From positions 1 through 64,000 of the forward strand of contig JAQXLY010000046.1 in the NCBI GenBank assembly GCA_029012365.1: a stretch of 64,000 nucleotides of DNA. Direction: 5' to 3'. The notes beneath the pieces are model-generated. The model had not been told where the DNA came from. It was given only the letters and a program-made list of their open reading frames with translations, and made no database searches. The translations under genes were made by a program, and so were the position numbers. Numbering within the stretch: position 1 is the first letter of the stretch; every line of letters begins with the position of its first letter. The stretch is from Lachnospiraceae bacterium. GTDB taxonomy: Bacteria > Bacillota > Clostridia > Lachnospirales > Lachnospiraceae. Shown piece after piece: positions 62,615-64,000 of the stretch.

Positions 62615-63154
62615 ATGAATTTACCGAATAAGATTACGATATTCCGCGTGATAATGATTCCGATATTCTTAGTATTTATGCTGGTTCCGGAGATTCCTTA
62701 CGGAAACTGTATTGCGGCGGCTGTATTTGTTGTTGCGTGTCTTTCCGATGCTCTTGACGGATATCTGGCAAGAAAGAACAATCTGGTGACAAATTTTGGA
62801 AAATTTATGGATCCGCTTGCCGATAAGCTTCTGGTGTGCTCTGCATTGATTTGTTTTGTAGAGCTGTCTTATATGCCGGCGTGGATTGTTATTGTGATTA
62901 TCGCAAGAGAGTTTATTATCAGCGGATTCCGTCTGATTGCGTCCGATAACGGTGTTGTGATTGCAGCAAGCTACTGGGGGAAATTTAAGACGATAGCGCA
63001 GATGATTACCTGTATTTTGCTTATTATAAAGCTGCCGTTTGCGTGGGCACATGTAGCAGAACAGATTTTTATATGGCTTGCTCTTATACTTACGGTAGTT
63101 TCACTGTGTGAATACATTTGGAAGAATAGAAAGGTTCTGATTGAAACAAAATAA
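62615..63154 (+). CDS. pgsA: CDP-diacylglycerol-glycerol-3-phosphate phosphatidyltransferase PgsA
   Basis: A 179-residue membrane enzyme making phosphatidylglycerol phosphate. The CDP-alcohol phosphotransferase motif is SDALDGYLARKNNLVTNFGK, continued by FMDPLADKLLV. About five membrane segments. ATG 62615 follows TTAGGAGG. Together with cls it supplies phosphatidylglycerol and cardiolipin; a hairpin follows the stop. Confidence 0.96.
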   Translation: MNLPNKITIFRVIMIPIFLVFMLVPEIPYGNCIAAAVFVVACLSDALDGYLARKNNLVTNFGKFMDPLADKLLVCSALICFVELSYMPAWIVIVIIAREFIISGFRLIASDNGVVIAASYWGKFKTIAQMITCILLIIKLPFAWAHVAEQIFIWLALILTVVSLCEYIWKNRKVLIETK

Positions 63155-63185
63155 ATCCGTGATTTAATGTTTCGTTCACGGATTT
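63153..63185 (+). terminator. Hairpin terminator after pgsA
   Basis: AAATCCGTGA (63153-63162) pairs perfectly with TCACGGATTT (63176-63185). No T run after, but stem is strong. Confidence 0.65.
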
Positions 63186-63283
63186 ACCATGAAAATGACA
63201 TACTTGGCTGTTATGGTAAATGAGAAGATGGGAAAGAAGGGGAGCGTTTCGAGAGAGTAGAGCAATTATAGAAAGGAGCCCTT

Positions 63284-63847
63284 ATGGTAAGAAAGAGCGG
63301 AGTTTTTTTATGCGGTTTTCTTGTTCTTTGTATGCTGGCAGGCTGCGGCAGAGGTTCAAATGAAAAACCGATTTCGCCTACGGAAATGCCGACACCGGAT
63401 AGTTCCGTTTCAACGACACCAACGGTTACCGATCCTGTACATTCTCTGACGGTTGTACCGTCTCAAACAGCAGAGATGCCGATTTATACCATCAACGGAG
63501 ACATGACGGAATTGACGGAGCTGACAGCCCTGATTGATGCGGGTGAAGAAATTACGGCACAGACGGTAACGGATGCTGTCGTTGATGCATTAGCCGACAG
63601 TGCTGTTTATGTTACTGTAAACAGTGTGACGCAGAGTGATACGGTTATTATAGTAGATTTTGCCGCTTCGGCACCTCCGGTAAGTACGGTAGGAGCCGGT
63701 ATTGAAGGGATGATTTTAGATGCATTCGGGCAAAGTCTTTTAGATAATTTACCGGATTGCAGCGGTGTAAGTTTTACGGCAGACGGAGGTGCTTACGTAT
63801 CCGGACATTTTGAATTCGGAAAAGGTGAGATTTATATGCGTCGCTAA
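63284..63847 (+). CDS. GerMN-domain lipoprotein
   Basis: A 187-residue lipoprotein: signal peptide with lipobox LAGC (lipidated C21), a Thr/Pro-rich linker, and a GerMN-like domain (TELTALIDAGEEITAQTVTD, VDFAASAPPVSTVGAGIEGM, then the extended LDNLPDCSGVSFTADG strand). GerM-type proteins act in spore formation or germination and cell-wall growth. Own gene, with AAAGGAGCC before ATG 63284, and a terminator after. Confidence 0.65.
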   Translation: MVRKSGVFLCGFLVLCMLAGCGRGSNEKPISPTEMPTPDSSVSTTPTVTDPVHSLTVVPSQTAEMPIYTINGDMTELTELTALIDAGEEITAQTVTDAVVDALADSAVYVTVNSVTQSDTVIIVDFAASAPPVSTVGAGIEGMILDAFGQSLLDNLPDCSGVSFTADGGAYVSGHFEFGKGEIYMRR

Positions 63848-63862
63848 TCAGAAGAAAACGGG

Positions 63863-63891
63863 CCGGGGCTGTCGCACGATAGCCCCGGTTT
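63863..63891 (+). terminator. Terminator after the GerMN lipoprotein gene
   Basis: CCGGGGCT (63863-63870) pairs with AGCCCCGG (63881-63888), loop of ten (GTCGCACGAT), then TTTT. Confidence 0.85.
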
Positions 63892-63916
63892 TAAAATGAG
63901 AAGGAAAGGACTATTC

Positions 63917-64000
63917 ATGAAAAAAGTGATTGTAATCGGCGGAGGTGCTGCGGGAATGATGGCAGCAGCCGCGGCGGCGGAACACGGAGCTTCGGTTGTC
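63917..64000 (+). CDS. FAD-dependent oxidoreductase, partial (HI0933-like)
   Basis: Only the first 28 codons are in the window. They read KKVIVIGGGAAGMMAAAAAA, the dinucleotide-binding motif GxGxxG of the HI0933/BaiN flavoprotein family. ATG 63917 follows AAGGAAAGGA. Cut by the window end. Confidence 0.75.
   Translation, partial: MKKVIVIGGGAAGMMAAAAAAEHGASVV

Overview
The window reads as chromosomal DNA of a motile anaerobic Firmicute, most likely a Lachnospiraceae (Roseburia / Eubacterium rectale type). The grounds are a single long Bacillus-like fla/che locus with FliY (instead of a plain FliN), CheC and CheD, an adjacent codY, a YmxH-type PRC-barrel protein, low-to-moderate G+C, strong AGGAGG ribosome sites and TTGACA/TATAAT promoters. 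The species cannot be named from the sequence alone.

Layout. 1-6.4 kb: an aminoglycoside-phosphotransferase-fold protein, an NdpA-like nucleoid protein, a convergent ymxH-like gene, and a nadA-nadB-nadC-niaR operon (de novo NAD synthesis with its own repressor). 6.4-13 kb: nrdR, comM/yifB, dprA, topA and codY, each mostly with its own sigma-A promoter. This is the Bacillus smf-topA-...-codY-flgB order without the usual trmFO-xerC-hslVU genes in between. 13.2-48.3 kb: about 35 kb of co-directional motility and chemotaxis genes starting from one good promoter before flgB. Order: basal body rod and MS ring/switch (flgBC, fliEFG), export ATPase complex (fliHIJ), a MotE-like chaperone, hook genes (fliK, flgD, TIGR02530 gene, flgE), flbD, stator (motAB), fliL, switch (fliM, fliY), cheY, export gate (fliOPQR, flhBA), flhF/flhG, a PilZ c-di-GMP effector, cheB-cheA-cheW-cheC-cheD, sigD and five less characterised tail genes, one of them a SwrB-like protein in the SwrB position. 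48.3-50.3 kb: rpsB-tsf, preceded by a folded leader.

50.3-57.2 kb is an accessory block at the point where Bacillus continues with pyrH-frr. It has a repeat element (two identical 65-bp units plus a degenerate one), a three-gene cassette centred on a DUF3990 ADP-ribosyltransferase-like protein, a LytTR regulator with a membrane-less GHKL kinase, two fused TMD-NBD ABC exporters, and a decayed GDSL esterase. 57.2-64 kb: a GPH-type sugar symporter, cls, folD, rimO, pgsA, a GerMN-type lipoprotein and the start of a flavoprotein.

The most interesting items are the DUF3791/DUF3990/small-ORF cassette, the multibranched leader in front of rpsB, the structured spacer between codY and the fla/che promoter, the repeat element after tsf, and the uncharacterised flagellar-tail proteins. 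Family assignments are from sequence motifs and gene order read by eye; no database search was run.
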